A program made the position numbers and the translations under genes. DNA of 64,000 nt from Mucor racemosus (Eukaryota > Mucoromycota > Mucoromycetes > Mucorales > Mucoraceae), in contig JAPEHQ010000008.1 of NCBI GenBank assembly GCA_027405735.1, positions 558,001 to 622,000 of the forward strand. The letters are read 5' to 3'. This document shows, piece after piece, positions 30,191 to 42,739 of the stretch. The notes beneath the pieces are model-generated. The model was not told the origin of the DNA. It did not search any database and saw only the letters and a program-made list of their open reading frames with translations. Position 1 is the first letter of the stretch, and every line of letters begins with the position of its first letter.

Positions 30191-31986
30191 TCAAAATTCC
30201 ATTGCATTTTTTTTACTGGAATGGGTTTTTAAATTACATTTGTTTTTATTAATATAAATTATAGACAATACAAGAAACCAATACGTTGTTTATGTAGACC
30301 ACCAATACATGTAAGAACCAATATATTTACGATTACCATCATCCTTTGTAAACATGTTTATTATAGCTATAATGTTTACAACAACAATGGTTTTTGCTTG
30401 AGCATAAACTTAAATAACACTTACTGCTTAAATTTATATGCAAGCCAAATCTAAGGTTATAGATGTTACTTTATCATACATAAAATTTAAACAAATTAAC
30501 CTTCTTTAAATTTACTATTTTAGTTTACGATTGTCAGCTATAAAAAGATTTGTTTTCAAGTATACAGTAGCTACGATCAAAACTATGGTTATTAGACAAA
30601 ACATTAGATTATTCTTTTTTTTTTTGTTTCTATATCATTTGAAATTTTATCATTTTCCTAGAACATTTCGTGAGTTTGTAGCCAGTTATAACTTTCATTG
30701 AGTAGATATAAGTATCATTGCCTTCAATTTGATCTGGTAATCAAGAAATACGTCCAAAAATACAGTAATAAATAATGATATTTGATCATAAAATGCGGTT
30801 AAATAAAAATATCAGTCTCACAATCTCTAATATAGACTGCTACCTATATTAAAAACATTAGTCCCTTATGTTAGAATGCGTATCCAGATAAAAGAAAAGG
30901 ATACCAGCTTGATAGTCTGATATGCTTTATCAAACGGTGAATATATCCTTGGAATTGTGAAAGCAAAAAGAGAGAAATGACACATATAGAAAAGAATTTT
31001 CAAGTCTTTACATTATTTAGCGCATTTAATAAAACCCTGCTAAATTGCGCATTTTAACCAGCGTAAAAGCAGAATTACAGCGCATCAACCGATAAACTAA
31101 GCAAAGTAGGCATTATCTGTTACTATAATAGAAACATAAAATTTCTACTAAAAAAACCGTCTGTCATATCATACATTCATTAAAAAATTGCAAAAGCGAG
31201 CCCGTAGAGCGACGCCGTAATTGAGCATAGCAAGGTTGAACGACTAAGTCTCTTATACTGTACTATCGTATATCTAAGTTTTAAATAAAAAAGCATTTTT
31301 TTTTATTTTTCTTATATTTAACCATAAACTGTCTGAAAATTCAGTTTTTGTAGCGGACATTTTTGGGGTTCATTTTAGCCTTACCAACACTCATGATTTT
31401 GATCAAAAAACAGAAAAATCAATTTTTGATACCAAAATCAACGTTTCAATATACTACATTGTGAGAGAAAATTGTAGCCATGACTAATACACATCTTATA
31501 AAAGCTTAATATTAAATGTTAAGTAATGAAACTTAGCATTTTTGGCCCAAAAACGGTTTTTTGATTAAAGAATTTTCATGCAATATTTTGCAATAAAACG
31601 GGTTGTTATTTTTTATTGAGCAAATAGAGCGCTAAATTCTGTATATGTGTATATTTTTTGTTTTTATAATTGGTAGTATAATTCACTCTAGATTTGCAAA
31701 AACAGAAAAAAAAAATTAAAAAATGTCAAAATTGACGATATGGACAAAAATAATTTTCTAAATTAATATTCCGCTTATAAGCCTTGTAAGTCTTAAAAAT
31801 AAGAGATTTTATAATACTTGAGAACTTTTTCAAGAATTTACGATCTTGTATCCACTTGTACATTATCAAGCTTATTACTCTAAATCTTTATACATGTTAA
31901 TATTGTGTGGTAGTTTATTTGATGGTAATATAGTCTTACTTGATAATTAATGCGTTAGAGGTGATTTACATTAAGTTTTAGTCTTA

Positions 31987-32083
31987 CCACCCCTCCAACA
32001 TCATAAACATAAAGATGACCATCATCACTGGAATCTATTACCACCTTTCTACCCTCTTTGTCCCAAGCCAATTTATTCAATGC
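31987..32083 (-). pseudogene. Captured WD40 exon, dynein intermediate chain-like (left arm)
   Basis: Minus-strand translation reads ALNKLAWDKEGRKVV, then SSDDGHLYVYDVGG, like the last WD repeat of cytoplasmic dynein intermediate chain. It is preceded by a possible 3' splice site (GTAAAG) and followed by GTAAGA, so it looks like one exon. Copies: 44688-44784 and, with stops, 62939-63029. Confidence 0.65.
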
Positions 32084-32131
32084 TTTACCAGAACAAACTT
32101 ACTTTCGACCTTTTTAAAAAGAAGTCAAAAG

Positions 32132-32357
32132 TGAAATGTCAAAAAAGTCTATATTATAAGTGATCTTGCCAGAATATTCCATTTTTATTAACAGTACATC
32201 CTTTGGATGTATTTATACACATTAATTATAACTACTACTAGGGTTTTACTATCTAAGAATATGATGTAAATCAATGATCTGCATTGATTTACTATAACAC
32301 TAATTATAGATTGAGACCTTGGATGTGAGACCTATGATGAGTATTATTGACATAACA
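32132..32357 (-). repeat. Solo LTR (family 1), TSD AAAAG
   Basis: 226 bp. In minus orientation it runs TGTTATGTC...GACATTTCA with 5'-TG/CA-3' ends. It contains a TATAAATA box and AATAAA-like signal. The flanks AAAAG (32127-32131 and 32358-32362) are a 5-bp target duplication. The same LTR at the same site is present in the right arm and the third copy. Confidence 0.88.
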
Positions 32358-34440
32358 AAAAGCTCGGCTCGTTGAGGCGAGTTTTGGTCAATCTCGCCCA
32401 AGGCTCGGCTCGTGTTTTATACTTACATATTCCACACATAGAGATCATATTTTTAACCGTTTTCAATAAAAGTGCGCATTAATATAATAAGCTATAAGTG
32501 CACTTTGGTGATGGTTGTTTTCTCGACACATAGTATGTTGTTGCGGACATTGCTCTTTAAAATATCATGTTAAAGATGTGTCCCTACTCTCGTAAAATTA
32601 GAAATTATTAGGATCAAAATTCGGGGAAATAGAGTTTTTACTGTCGGTTTTTTACGGTATTAAAAAGTAGGTTTCAGATGGTCTTCAGATGGTTTTTGAA
32701 TGTTTTCGCCCAATATTGAATTGAATCACATAAAATCTTCAAAGAAGATGTACCTTCACTCCATAATCCATTGATATCTCACAGAAAATAGAAATATTAA
32801 TATCAGAGCATAAGCGCACTGGCCAGACATTGACCAATATTGACATAAAATTGATTATTAAAAATTGAGCAACTAAATTGAGATATCAATTTTTTATACT
32901 GTATTTACAAGATAGATCCAGCTCTATACTACTGTGCATTCTTTATTACAGCGAAAAATATTGATTTTTCGTCGAGATAACCAAAATAGCAGTTCATATC
33001 ACAGCTTGAACCCTATGGTAACGGGGTTCCAAAATTGATTTGCAAAAAAGAACGAAAAATGAACGAAAAACGATTCAAAAAATAAAATCGCTTGAATGCT
33101 CATGAACTGCAAAGTAAGTCGACCTAGTGCATTAAATAGTTTTTGTACAGTTTTGGACTCTGCATTCATTTAAATAAAATTCAGACAAACATTTTACATT
33201 AAATTTTGCGTAAAATGTAATTGAAATTTTGAAAGTTTTTTGATGATACAAACCACCTTTTATAAGCATATTTTAAATTTAAATAATGGAAATAATGCAC
33301 AAAAAAATTATCTATTGATCTAGCCATTACTGAGCCTTCTAGCTACATTTTTTGTTGAGAAAACGAGATTCTTGTCGATTTTTTTTCAAATTCAGAATTT
33401 AGGATGAGGGTATACAAGGGGAAAAGTTGAGACTAGAATGAGGGTTAGGATTTCACAAACAACGCATCGTATTACGGTTAACCGAGTTTGACTGCTTTAA
33501 CGGGCCGTTTTTTATGCAAACTCGAATGAGGGTATTCGAGTTTCTTCTTTTCTTTTTTTGTTAGCTAAGCTCGAAAACAGGATTGAAAAAATACTTCAAG
33601 TTGTGAAACTGTCAAATATGCTATTATCGATTCATAATCCCATATTAACTTGACAAGGTTGCTATTAACAGCCTCCTTAAGGCAAACCAATACTTGCTCC
33701 CACCCCGTTTTTTATCTGGGTTACAAAAGAACGGGCCGTTTTCCAACTCGAATCGAATGGCCGTTTCCGTTAAAACTCGATTCAAACTCGAATCGAAGCC
33801 CATTCCTAATGAGGGTATCGCTTTGTACACAGTTTTGAGGATATCTCCACGAAAAATCAATATTTTGAAGAAAACTAAATTGGATCCGAAAGAGCTCAAC
33901 AAGGTCCATGTCATAAATGTAGAAAAAGCGTTACTCAATTTAACGAATATTTTGAAATCTACTGCAAAAATGTCAAAAAAATGAAAAATAAAATAAAAGT
34001 GTTCAGAATTTTTTTGTACTGAAATATGTTATAAAGTACTTTAAAACAAGTAAGTTTTATTATTAAAAAGTGTTAGTATAGCTTAATGTTTCTTGGAGAT
34101 ATGGAGCCTCAAAGTTTTCAATCTTTTAGCAGTGAAATACGCGTAAAAAATCTGAAACATTAGCACTGAAAAATTAATGCCAACTGCAAAAAATAGGATA
34201 TTTTTGGATTCTCATTTTTGAATTAAAGCTGATCATCTCAGGTACATTGACATATAATTTTTTCTTGGTGTTATTTAGGGAAAAAAAAAGTAGAGCAGGG
34301 GTGAAAAATGAGACCCGGTTTTCAAGGAAAAAGCAGTGAATTTTACGCGTTTTTGAGTCTTTCATGAGATACAAAACATTTTCAGGAACAGTTACATGTA
34401 TAGCATAATGCTCTATACTTTTTCCAAGTAGCTAGGAGTT
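32358..34440 (+). repeat. Element A copy 2 (inner, left arm)
   Basis: Starts with the AAAAGCTCGGCTCG motif next to the LTR, then CTCGACACATAG, the GGTAACGGGGTTCC block (33017-33030) and the ACGCGTAAAAAATC block at about 34139. It is interrupted by the MITE at 33446-33808. Matches copies 3 and 5 over its whole length. Confidence 0.85.
33446..33808. mobile_element. hAT-like MITE, 363 bp
   Basis: Absent from element A copies 1, 3, 4 and 5. Flanked by an 8-bp direct repeat ATGAGGGT (33438-33445 and 33809-33816), while the empty site in copy 1 reads AATGAGGGTATC once. The ends are TAGGATT... and ...ATTCCTA, a short imperfect terminal inverted repeat. 8-bp duplications and short TIRs are typical of hAT elements. 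It contains several TCGAATCGA-type words and no ORF. Confidence 0.78.
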
Positions 34441-35527
34441 TGAGATTAATTGATTCACTGGATGTATATGTAATATTTCTACATGTTTTTTTTTAGACGT
34501 TTTGATTTTAAATTTGGATATTTTTTTTGGATAGGTTGAAGCCTAAATAGTGAGTTTCAAGGCTTAAAAGGCGGCATCAAATTCAATTAGCATAAACGGT
34601 GCATTTATATTGGCTGAAATCATCCTCTCTATGAGAAGAAGTGTGCTTGGTTGATCATTTTAAATTTTTGGATATCCAAAGTTTAATATCAAACAGGCAT
34701 TTAATAAACTCGATTTATTATGAGATTTGCTTGGTAATTTAGAAGACCAAATTCTAGGATTTTTTTTCTCAGATCAATTTCATTGTTGCTATCAATTTTA
34801 ACTCAATGTCGTATGTATATGCGATCATGCCTGTTCATGCAGATGCTAATATTTACGTACTACATAATCATTATAGTATCCCAAGATACATTATTTTAGC
34901 ATGTCAGTATATACACAATTTCTTGAATTTAATTTTAATGGTTTTCGCAGTGTTAAAAAATTGATTTCTCATTAAATTTCGAGGTTGTAATACATCTAGT
35001 AACAGTGCAATTTCTTATTCACATACATGGTAAAAGTGCACATATTTTTCTTACAGTAAATACCGAATGACAATATTTAAAATCGCTACTATATCCATCT
35101 TATTTTTGGTCGATTCCATTGGTAATGATCTGAATCATTCACAAGAGATTAAATATTTTATATAAAACATGGTTTGAAGTATGTTTTATCAATCATACAA
35201 GCACAGATCATTCAATTAAAAAAAAGGGGGGTTACTGTTGTCATGCATAATTTTTTTTATTTGCGTTGATTTTACAGTACCAAATCACTTGTTTTGTATG
35301 AGGATTCGCAATTACCTGTGCATTTGATTGGATTGCACACAACACCCGCACCTAATTTGACATGCCTTATTCATATCCTCTTATTCTGATGGAGCAGGTG
35401 AATAACTCAATATAAAAAGCTCGCCATCGATGATTGCATACAAATTCAAATAGCAATATAATCCAAGTAAATTCTCAGCTAATTTAATGCTGATCGCTTT
35501 TCTTCCAATTAAATATATATTCTTCTT
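34441..35527. other. Gene-free spacer, left side
   Basis: Single-copy AT-rich sequence between the left arm and the MET16 pseudogene. No ORF or further repeat seen. Confidence 0.5.
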
Positions 35528-36456
35528 ATGCCTGTTAGTATCGAAAACTTTGTTGATCGCAAAATCGAATCTGGCACTGAATTGATTGCAAATCCCAATT
35601 ACTTGGAAGAGCTCAACGACTATTTATCAAAATTAGAGCCTAAATATATCTTGGAATGGGTAATCGATCATTTGCCAAACTTGTATCAAACAACAGCCTT
35701 TGGTGTTTCATAGCATTTCGTGTAACAGACTTACTTTCTTTTCTGCCTTACATAATAGGATTTGTTGCCTTGGATATGACCAATAAAATTAGTCTTGATA
35801 GAGAAGAATCTCATCTTGTCTCGCTTATATATTTTTGGACACTCCTTACCACTTTGATGAAACCTTTGACCTTGCGAAAAGATGTAAAGAAATTTATTGT
35901 GTATATCTTCAAACATTTAAGCCTATGAATGTAAAGAATAGCAAAGAATTTGAAAATGAATATGGCACCAAGCTTTGAGAAACTGATGAAGATACATATG
36001 ATTATCTAGTCAAAGTAGAACCTTCACGCAGAGCATACGAAAAATTAAATGTAAAATCTGTTATCACTGGTCGTCGTCGAAGCCAGAAGAAAGACCGATA
36101 AGCAACGGCTATATTGGAAGTCGACAGCACTGGCTTAATCAAATTGAATCCTTTAGCCTACTGGGATTTCCAACAGGCTTGGACTTTTATCCATGCAAAT
36201 GAAGTACCATATAATGCTCTTACTGATCAAGATTATTGCTCCGTTGGTAATTGGCATCCAGCAAAGAAGCCCAACAGTGTTGTAGATGATGAGCGCGATG
36301 GTCGTTGGTCTGGAAAAGAGAAAATTGGATGTGATTTACATAAAGATTACTTTCAAATGCGCTGCTTTCATGACCTCTAAAAAGAAACGTGAGCAAGAAA
36401 AGAAAGTTAAACAAGATTTGAACAAAGGCCTTCATGGTCTTGCTATTTCATCTTAG
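35528..36456 (+). pseudogene. MET16: Phosphoadenylyl-sulfate (PAPS) reductase pseudogene
   Basis: The conserved order of the enzyme is all present but broken. It reads LEPKYILEWVIDHLPNLYQTTAFGVS, then a stop/frameshift at about 35711, then VTDLLSFLP, then a segment matching the LIFLDTLYHFDETF block with a Pro for Leu change. TGA at 35976-35978 stands where Trp is expected (GTKL-stop-ETD). ITGRRRSQKKDR is followed by TAA at 36099-36101. NPLAYWDFQQAW, CSVGNWHP and DERDGRWSGKEK are intact. The active-site ECGLH motif is changed to GCDLH (Cys kept, Glu and Gly lost). A last frameshift at about 36363 precedes a Lys-rich tail ending at TAG 36454-36456. MET16 reduces PAPS to sulfite in sulfate assimilation. 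Confidence 0.88.
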
Positions 36457-37296
36457 CTATCAAGTTCTTTTATTTTATTATAGTCATTTATTCTATACAT
36501 TTGCACACAACCATACATTTTTTCATTCGAAAAATAAAGCTTTCGTGTAGGTTTCCTTCATTTTCAGACATAAATATAGTATATTCAGCTGTTAAAGTAA
36601 AATAAAAGTATAGGGTTATATTTTTACTAATCATAAATCTCATGAAAGCATAGTGGTAAGTGTAGCCTTATGTACAAGTTTACATATTCTTTAAGGGTGC
36701 ATGATCAGATTATATAATCATAGCATTAATAATTATACTTTTTTTTTGGCTTTTTGTCAAAAACAAAAAAATATACATGCACATTTGTATACTAAAGAAA
36801 GATAGTATATACTACTCATTCAGATGGATCAGCTAGGAACTCTCCAAAGTATACAAGATGAAATAACAACGTTTATATTTATGTGTTGCTTGGTCATCAC
36901 TAATAATATAAATTTTTGACAACTGGGCCCTGGGAGCGGGAAATTTTATAATTTTGACAGTATATAATAATACTATAATTTAATTGAAAAAAGCAAACAT
37001 ATTAAAATAATGATTGTGATAATGATTAGTATATGTTTTATTATTTCATATATAAAAGAATAGATAAAGGGGGATTTATAAAAAAAAGGTAAGAAGAATT
37101 ATTATTTGTTTTTTTGAGGTTTCCGTATTTGAATTGCGTGATTATAAGAAGTATATATATAAATTGAATGAGGGAAAAGATTTCAAGAGTATAAGAAAAT
37201 GTTTGATTTTGTAAATTAAATATTATGGTATCGAAGAATCCAGTCTTCGAAACCATTCCCTTATACTTCCTCACCAAATATTTGTAAACATTTAAT
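36457..37296. other. Intergenic, after MET16 pseudogene and transporter 3' ends
   Basis: AT-rich; AATAAA at about 36533 and on the minus strand near 37200. Nothing else recognised. Confidence 0.5.
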
Positions 37297-38906
37297 TTAA
37301 GCTTGCTCTTCCTTAACATCCTCGTAAGACTCAGTCTTACCAGATAATTGTTGAGACTTGAACTTGAGTTCAGATTCCTTGGCATCTCTGAAAGCAAGAA
37401 TACGACCAGAGAAGACAACATCCATTTCTTCGAGAGAACGACCCTTGGTTTCGGGGTAGAAGAGGAAGACACAAGTAGCCATAATCATACAACAACAACC
37501 AAAGAAGATATAAGTACCCCAGGTAATGGTAGTAAGCATGACAGGGACGAAAAGAGAAATGATAAAGTTCATGAGCCAGTTAGCAGCAGTGGTGAGAGAA
37601 GTACCCTTGGCACGAATGGAAAGAGGGTAGATTTCAGCGGGGTAGACCCAACCACAAGGGCCCCAAGAGTAAGCGAAACCAGCAACAAAGAAGTAAACCA
37701 TGACAATACAGAAGTAAGAAGCATGAATGTTACCAGACATATCAATATCCATTTGACCGGTTTCCTCGTCTCTGTAGACACGACCAGTAGCAGCCATAAC
37801 AATACCACAGAGCAACATGGCAGTACCCATAATAAGAGCACCAGAGATCAAGACAAAACGACGACCAAGACGATCGAGGAAGAGAATAGCAGGAATAGTA
37901 GCAAGAACGTTAAGAACACCGTTAACACCGGAAGCAATCAAAGAAGCAGAACGACCGGGAACACCAGCTTGTTGGAAAATAACGGGAGCATAGTACATAA
38001 TAGAGTTGATACCAGTGAATTGTTGGAAAATTTGAATAAGAATACCCAATACAAGTCTTCTGAGCAAAGTACCCTTGAAGAGTTCAAGATAGCTAGAAAC
38101 AGAGACAGCACGTTCATGTTCAACTTGAGCAACAATTTCTTCATATTCAGAAACAACATGAGGAGCAGTTTCATCACCATTGGAATGGAGTCTTGCAAGA
38201 ACAGATAAAGCTTCAGCATTGCGACCCTTGTTGATCAACCAACGGGGAGAGAAAGGAAGGAAGATGGTACCAAAGAAGAGAATAGCAGCAGGAGCCATTT
38301 GGATACCAAGAGGAATTCTCCAGGCAGCATCGCCAGTGATATTTTCAGTACCAACGTTAACCCAGAAAGCAACCATAAGACCAATTGTAATGGTAAGTTG
38401 TTGGAGAGAGATAAGACGACCACGAATTTCCTTGGGAGCAAGTTCAGACAAGTAAAGAGGAACAGCCATGGAAAGAGAACCGACACCAAGACCAGCAACG
38501 AAACGACCACCAAGGATCATATCATAACCAGTAGCACCAGTTTGAATAGCGGCACCAATGACAAAGACACCGGAAGCAACAATGATGGTATATTTACGAG
38601 AGAGTCTTTCACAAAGGGGAGCTAATAATCAGAATTAGAATTAGAATCATTTTATCATACAATGAAATCAAATCATATCAATTGAAACTTACCAGCAAGA
38701 AGAGAACCAACGAAACAACCAGCCAACAATAAACCAGTAATAACTGAAGTTTGAATGGCTTTAAGGAAAGTACCACCACCAGTCATCTTTGCAATGAAAG
38801 GAGGCATGGTTAAGACACCACTGATGATACCACTGTCGTAACCGAAACAGAAACCACCGATAGCTGCGAAAGCACAGACGGTGTAAAGTTGCAAACTATA
38901 TCCCAT
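37297..38906 (-). CDS. MFS hexose/sugar transporter
   Basis: Exons 38906-38693 and 38621-37297 (intron 71 nt, GTAAGT...TTAG) give 512 aa. The 12-helix sugar porter signatures are all present: GGFCFGYDSGIISG in TM1, GRFVAGLGVGSLS, PLYLSELAPKEIRG, PFSPRWLINKGR (usual PESPRWL), QQFTGINSIMYY, LDRLGRR, WGPCGWVYPAEIYP and FYPETKGRSLEEMD. It moves hexoses across the plasma membrane; which sugar is not decided by these motifs. It is coding-intact although placed in the spacer of the giant inverted repeat. Base composition (GC-richer, codon-biased) suggests strong expression. Confidence 0.93.
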
Positions 38907-41900
38907 TAGATTAGATAAATTAGCAGATGATCGTTAAAAAAAGTTTGTTGATTTGGTATTAAGTTTTAATATAAAAAAAAAAAGAAAAAGATTTGATTGA
39001 TTTATTGATATAAGGAAAAAAAAAATTGAAACGAATGTGAAATTATAGTCTCTTTTATATAAATTCCAAAACGAAATAAATCAAATATCAAGTGTCCTAC
39101 CATGAGTCAATTAAAATAGTAACTGAATTCAAGAGGTACAAAAACTGGAGAAATAATGGGAAGAATATGATATTATAGGATATGGAGAATTTGGTGTAAC
39201 CCGCTTTATACCACTACCAATCAGTCCAAATGCTTAATAGTTTTTTGAATTTTCACAATGTCCTCCCCACAATCTTAAGAATTATTCGAGATCCCCGCTT
39301 TTACTTCCCCGCTCATCTTCACACACACATAAACAAAGACAAATCAAAGGGTTATATACCTGTAAATCCATTTAAAGTATATTTTACATAACAAATCAAC
39401 CACATCATGATTCATGATGCCGATATTATACTATTGGTAGAACTGTAAAAATGCGGGAAAATATCATTCATGACATTTTTTCGATTCAAAGCCGAGAACT
39501 TGTCAAAAAAAAAAAAAAGGCAAGCTTTGCATTGCCTTGTTGATTTAGCATAAAATCACTGCAATAACCAATTTTAAAAAATGGGTACAACTAGTTTCAT
39601 ACCTAAAGTAAGATCTTAAATAGCATTCTTGGCATGGATATGATTTTAAACTGTAAAAAAAACCCTTCAAGGTCTGATGATACTATAACTTTATTTCTTT
39701 TTTCAATTCAACAAATACGTAACATGAGCAAAAATAAACAAAAAAAAAAAAAAAAAAATCAGTTTTCCCAAACATTAAACACACACACTCACATAAACAC
39801 AAGAGAAACAAATCATAACCACTACCTTTATTGGTGTTACACGATTAAAGACAAAAGGAAAAGTTAAATTTCAGTTCTATACCGCTTTTACACCCCTTTT
39901 TTTTTGTTGAAAATGAGTGCGCAAATCGTTCAACTGTGCTACTTGATATCGTTCAAGAAGAAATACAATGCTGTTTTGATTTTCTCAGATGATAATTATT
40001 GTAGTGCTTTATACTGCTTTAGATATCTGATATCAAATTTACGATTATATATTACAATGATATTTATCATGGCGATTCGAATGAAACACAAGTATATTCA
40101 AAGACATTACAAATATTACTTTTTTAGCAAGCACGCTGGGGAAGGGCAAGGGTGGTTTTCCCTGATTTGTTCTCTAATAAGAATTTACTGACTAAAAAAA
40201 CCTTTATTCCTCGGGTCCCTTTTTCATGAGAATATTTGGGAAGAAGCGGAATAGCATTTTAATGGAGAAAGGAAAAAGAAGTGGATTTCCTAAATAGCAA
40301 CTCGAGTCAGAGCATCAGGGTCCTTTTTCACAGAGAATTCAATGATTGGTGGTCTGATGTAGGGTGAAAAAGATCCAAAAGAAGAAAATATGTGTATCGA
40401 TACACTTGAAAATATGTTTTTCCGTTGATATTTAAAAAGAGTAAAATCAAATAATATACTTTTTTTACTTGGCAAATGTTAACGTAGATCAGTTATTAGT
40501 GTTAAAAAAGGTTTATTATTGGGAGATTTACTCCACATTTTCTTCGGAAAGTTCGTCTCCCCGCAATTTTTTCTTGTCGTTAATTGAAACTATAAACTGC
40601 ATGATCTGATGTTTTGATTCGGTCTCTGTGGAAAACCCAGGATTTTTATTTTCATAGTTACACATTACTAAGAGGGAACTTGTAAAATAAAGGACCCTTT
40701 ATGAAATTAGTAAATAGCAGAGTCCCTCATTCAGCTTGTATTTTTTTCTCATAGGTGATCTTATGAATTTATTGATCACACATCCCAACAGTAACAAGAT
40801 GTATGAATACTTCGGAATAAAAAGGAAAATGGGTAAATATATGATTTTCCTATAGGGACAAAACCATTGATTCTAAGGTAGTACATATGAAATTTATTGT
40901 TGAAAAAACCTGATACGTCTCTGTGTCTACTGCTCCCTCTGTCTTTCTTTCTTTTTTCTTTTTTTCTTTCATCTCAAATATCAATGTAATACGTGCAAAC
41001 AAACATAAATCAGTTATAGTAGATCAAAGTATCGTATAAAAACATCTTTTTCTTTTTTTCCTGGCTTTTTTTTTTAAGCCTAAACTTTAAATATATTATG
41101 ATATTTGTGGCAAGATGCTGAATAATTAACTGCTGAGAGTGGGAGCAGAAGAGTGAAGGGGCACATTATGATGACAGTGCATAAATACTCGCTATACATA
41201 CTACATTGTGCTCGCTTTCCTCGGAATTGATCAATTTACCTGATCAGTCATTTTTATTTAAAAATTATAGTAACTGCGTATATGTATTTGTTATATCATT
41301 AATTAATAGTCAAATTAATAAGTAGCGTTACATTTCGTAAGTTCACCTGAAAATTGAGTTTATTGGAAATATCGAACGTGGTATAATACTCATAATCACA
41401 TGTGAGTCAAATTTAATATTTTAATACTTTGCAGTAAGCTGATTTTCGTAATTACTTTCTTTCAGAATGAAAATAAAAAGGGCCTTTGACTACTGTATAT
41501 TTATTCATTTTATACATGATTGCTGTAATATTTGAACTTTGTACTTGCATTGAAATTCAACGCAAGGTATCATAATGACATGACAAGTAGTACGTAATCC
41601 CTTTTTGGGAAGTGAGGTGATGGTGGCAACTAGTCGTAAAAAGTAATAATTTGTAATACGCACCAAAATATAGCCTGAGCTTACACAAACAAACTTGTCA
41701 TATTCGCACATTGTAATCATAGGGCCAATCTTAATAAAATTATTGTATACATCAACTTCTTTCAAAAGTTCTGTTTTTACATGTTGTATTATACGAAACA
41801 TCATTATTGGATACATCTCTGATAAGAATATTTAAATTAAATGGCGATCATTCATAATAGAATATTCCATTTTTCCCTTCAAATTAGTATCCAATACCAT

Positions 41901-42739
41901 CCAATATCGGTTGATTATTCCATGGGAAACCACTTGTATTTTTTGTTTATTGTTGGGAGGAGTTGGATCAGGGAAAAAATCGTTAAATTGCCGATTTAAT
42001 TAGTCCTAACTAGAAATTGAATTTGATACGTTTGATTATTGACGCCTAGGCTCGTCTGGGTTCAGCTATTCAGTTCGATCCATGTGCACATGACAGAATT
42101 GAAACGTTTCGGATGCGTTCCCTTTTGTCAAATTGCGAAATAAAATGTGGGATTCGGAATATAAGTTTCAAAAGTTTAAAATAAGAACGTAAAAGCATTA
42201 CACTTACAAATCTCAAATGAAAAAGAAGAGATGCTATATATCTGACATGAATCATATATTTTGAACCTGCAAAAGTCTTTAAAAATATGAATAAACCACA
42301 ATCGATCGACAATTTTCCCTTGAGATTAAACTATGATTTTTAGGACGTTGATTAGCTTTGCATGGCAGTGAGTGGTTATGGAGTAATGACCTTCTGGTAT
42401 TTATTAGTTTTATTAGATTGATAACGTGAGATAACCAGATTTTCTCAAATTAAATAATTTTTCGAATTACATACCATTTTGAAGGGTGTTAATAATGCCA
42501 TGTCTGATAGCTGGTGGACCATTTACTTGCTGTGACGATTTGAATATTTTATTCCTAGAAACAATTACATCTCACATAATAAAATTGGTTCACTAATTAT
42601 TTGTAGACACCTATTTGGGAGAAATTGCTAAAATTCAAAGCTTCAAACGTTCAAAATTGGAGAGTGTCCCTTTTTCTATGGGTAACTTAATACTAAATAA
42701 CTTTAGAATATACCATAACTGCTAAATACACATGAATTT
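38907..42739. other. 3.8-kb gene-free stretch, right part of the spacer
   Basis: Includes the promoter side of the transporter (about 38907-39400, poly-A tracts) and several A/T homopolymers. The ORFs here are short and low-complexity. No LTR or element A sequence was found until about 42740. Confidence 0.5.

Larger units (their letters stand above)
26540..34440 (+). repeat. Left arm of giant inverted repeat
   Basis: Reverse-complement match to 42740-49250. Colinear blocks: 26540-27690 with 48310-49250; 27690-28848 with 47240-48310; 29795-30710 with 46300-47230; 30710-32131 with 44640-46053; LTR 32132-32357 with 44414-44639; 32358-34440 with 42740-44413. Private to this arm are 28849-29795 (LTR/gag insertion) and 33446-33808 (MITE). 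One 137-bp stretch compared by eye (31860-31997 against 44772-44910) has a single difference. The outer part near 28 kb is closer to 90%. Confidence 0.9.

Noticed and set aside
37348..38208. 286-aa plus-strand ORF
   Set aside because: Antisense of the hexose transporter; composition follows the codon bias of the real gene and no motif is present.
40290..40475. 61-aa minus-strand ORF ending IEFSVKKDPDALTRVAI
   Set aside because: The end looks protein-like, but no upstream exon, splice site or family could be recognised; left unannotated.
38907..42739. Hidden gene in the 3.8-kb spacer stretch
   Set aside because: ORFs of 60-100 codons are low-complexity and lack recognisable domains or consistent introns.
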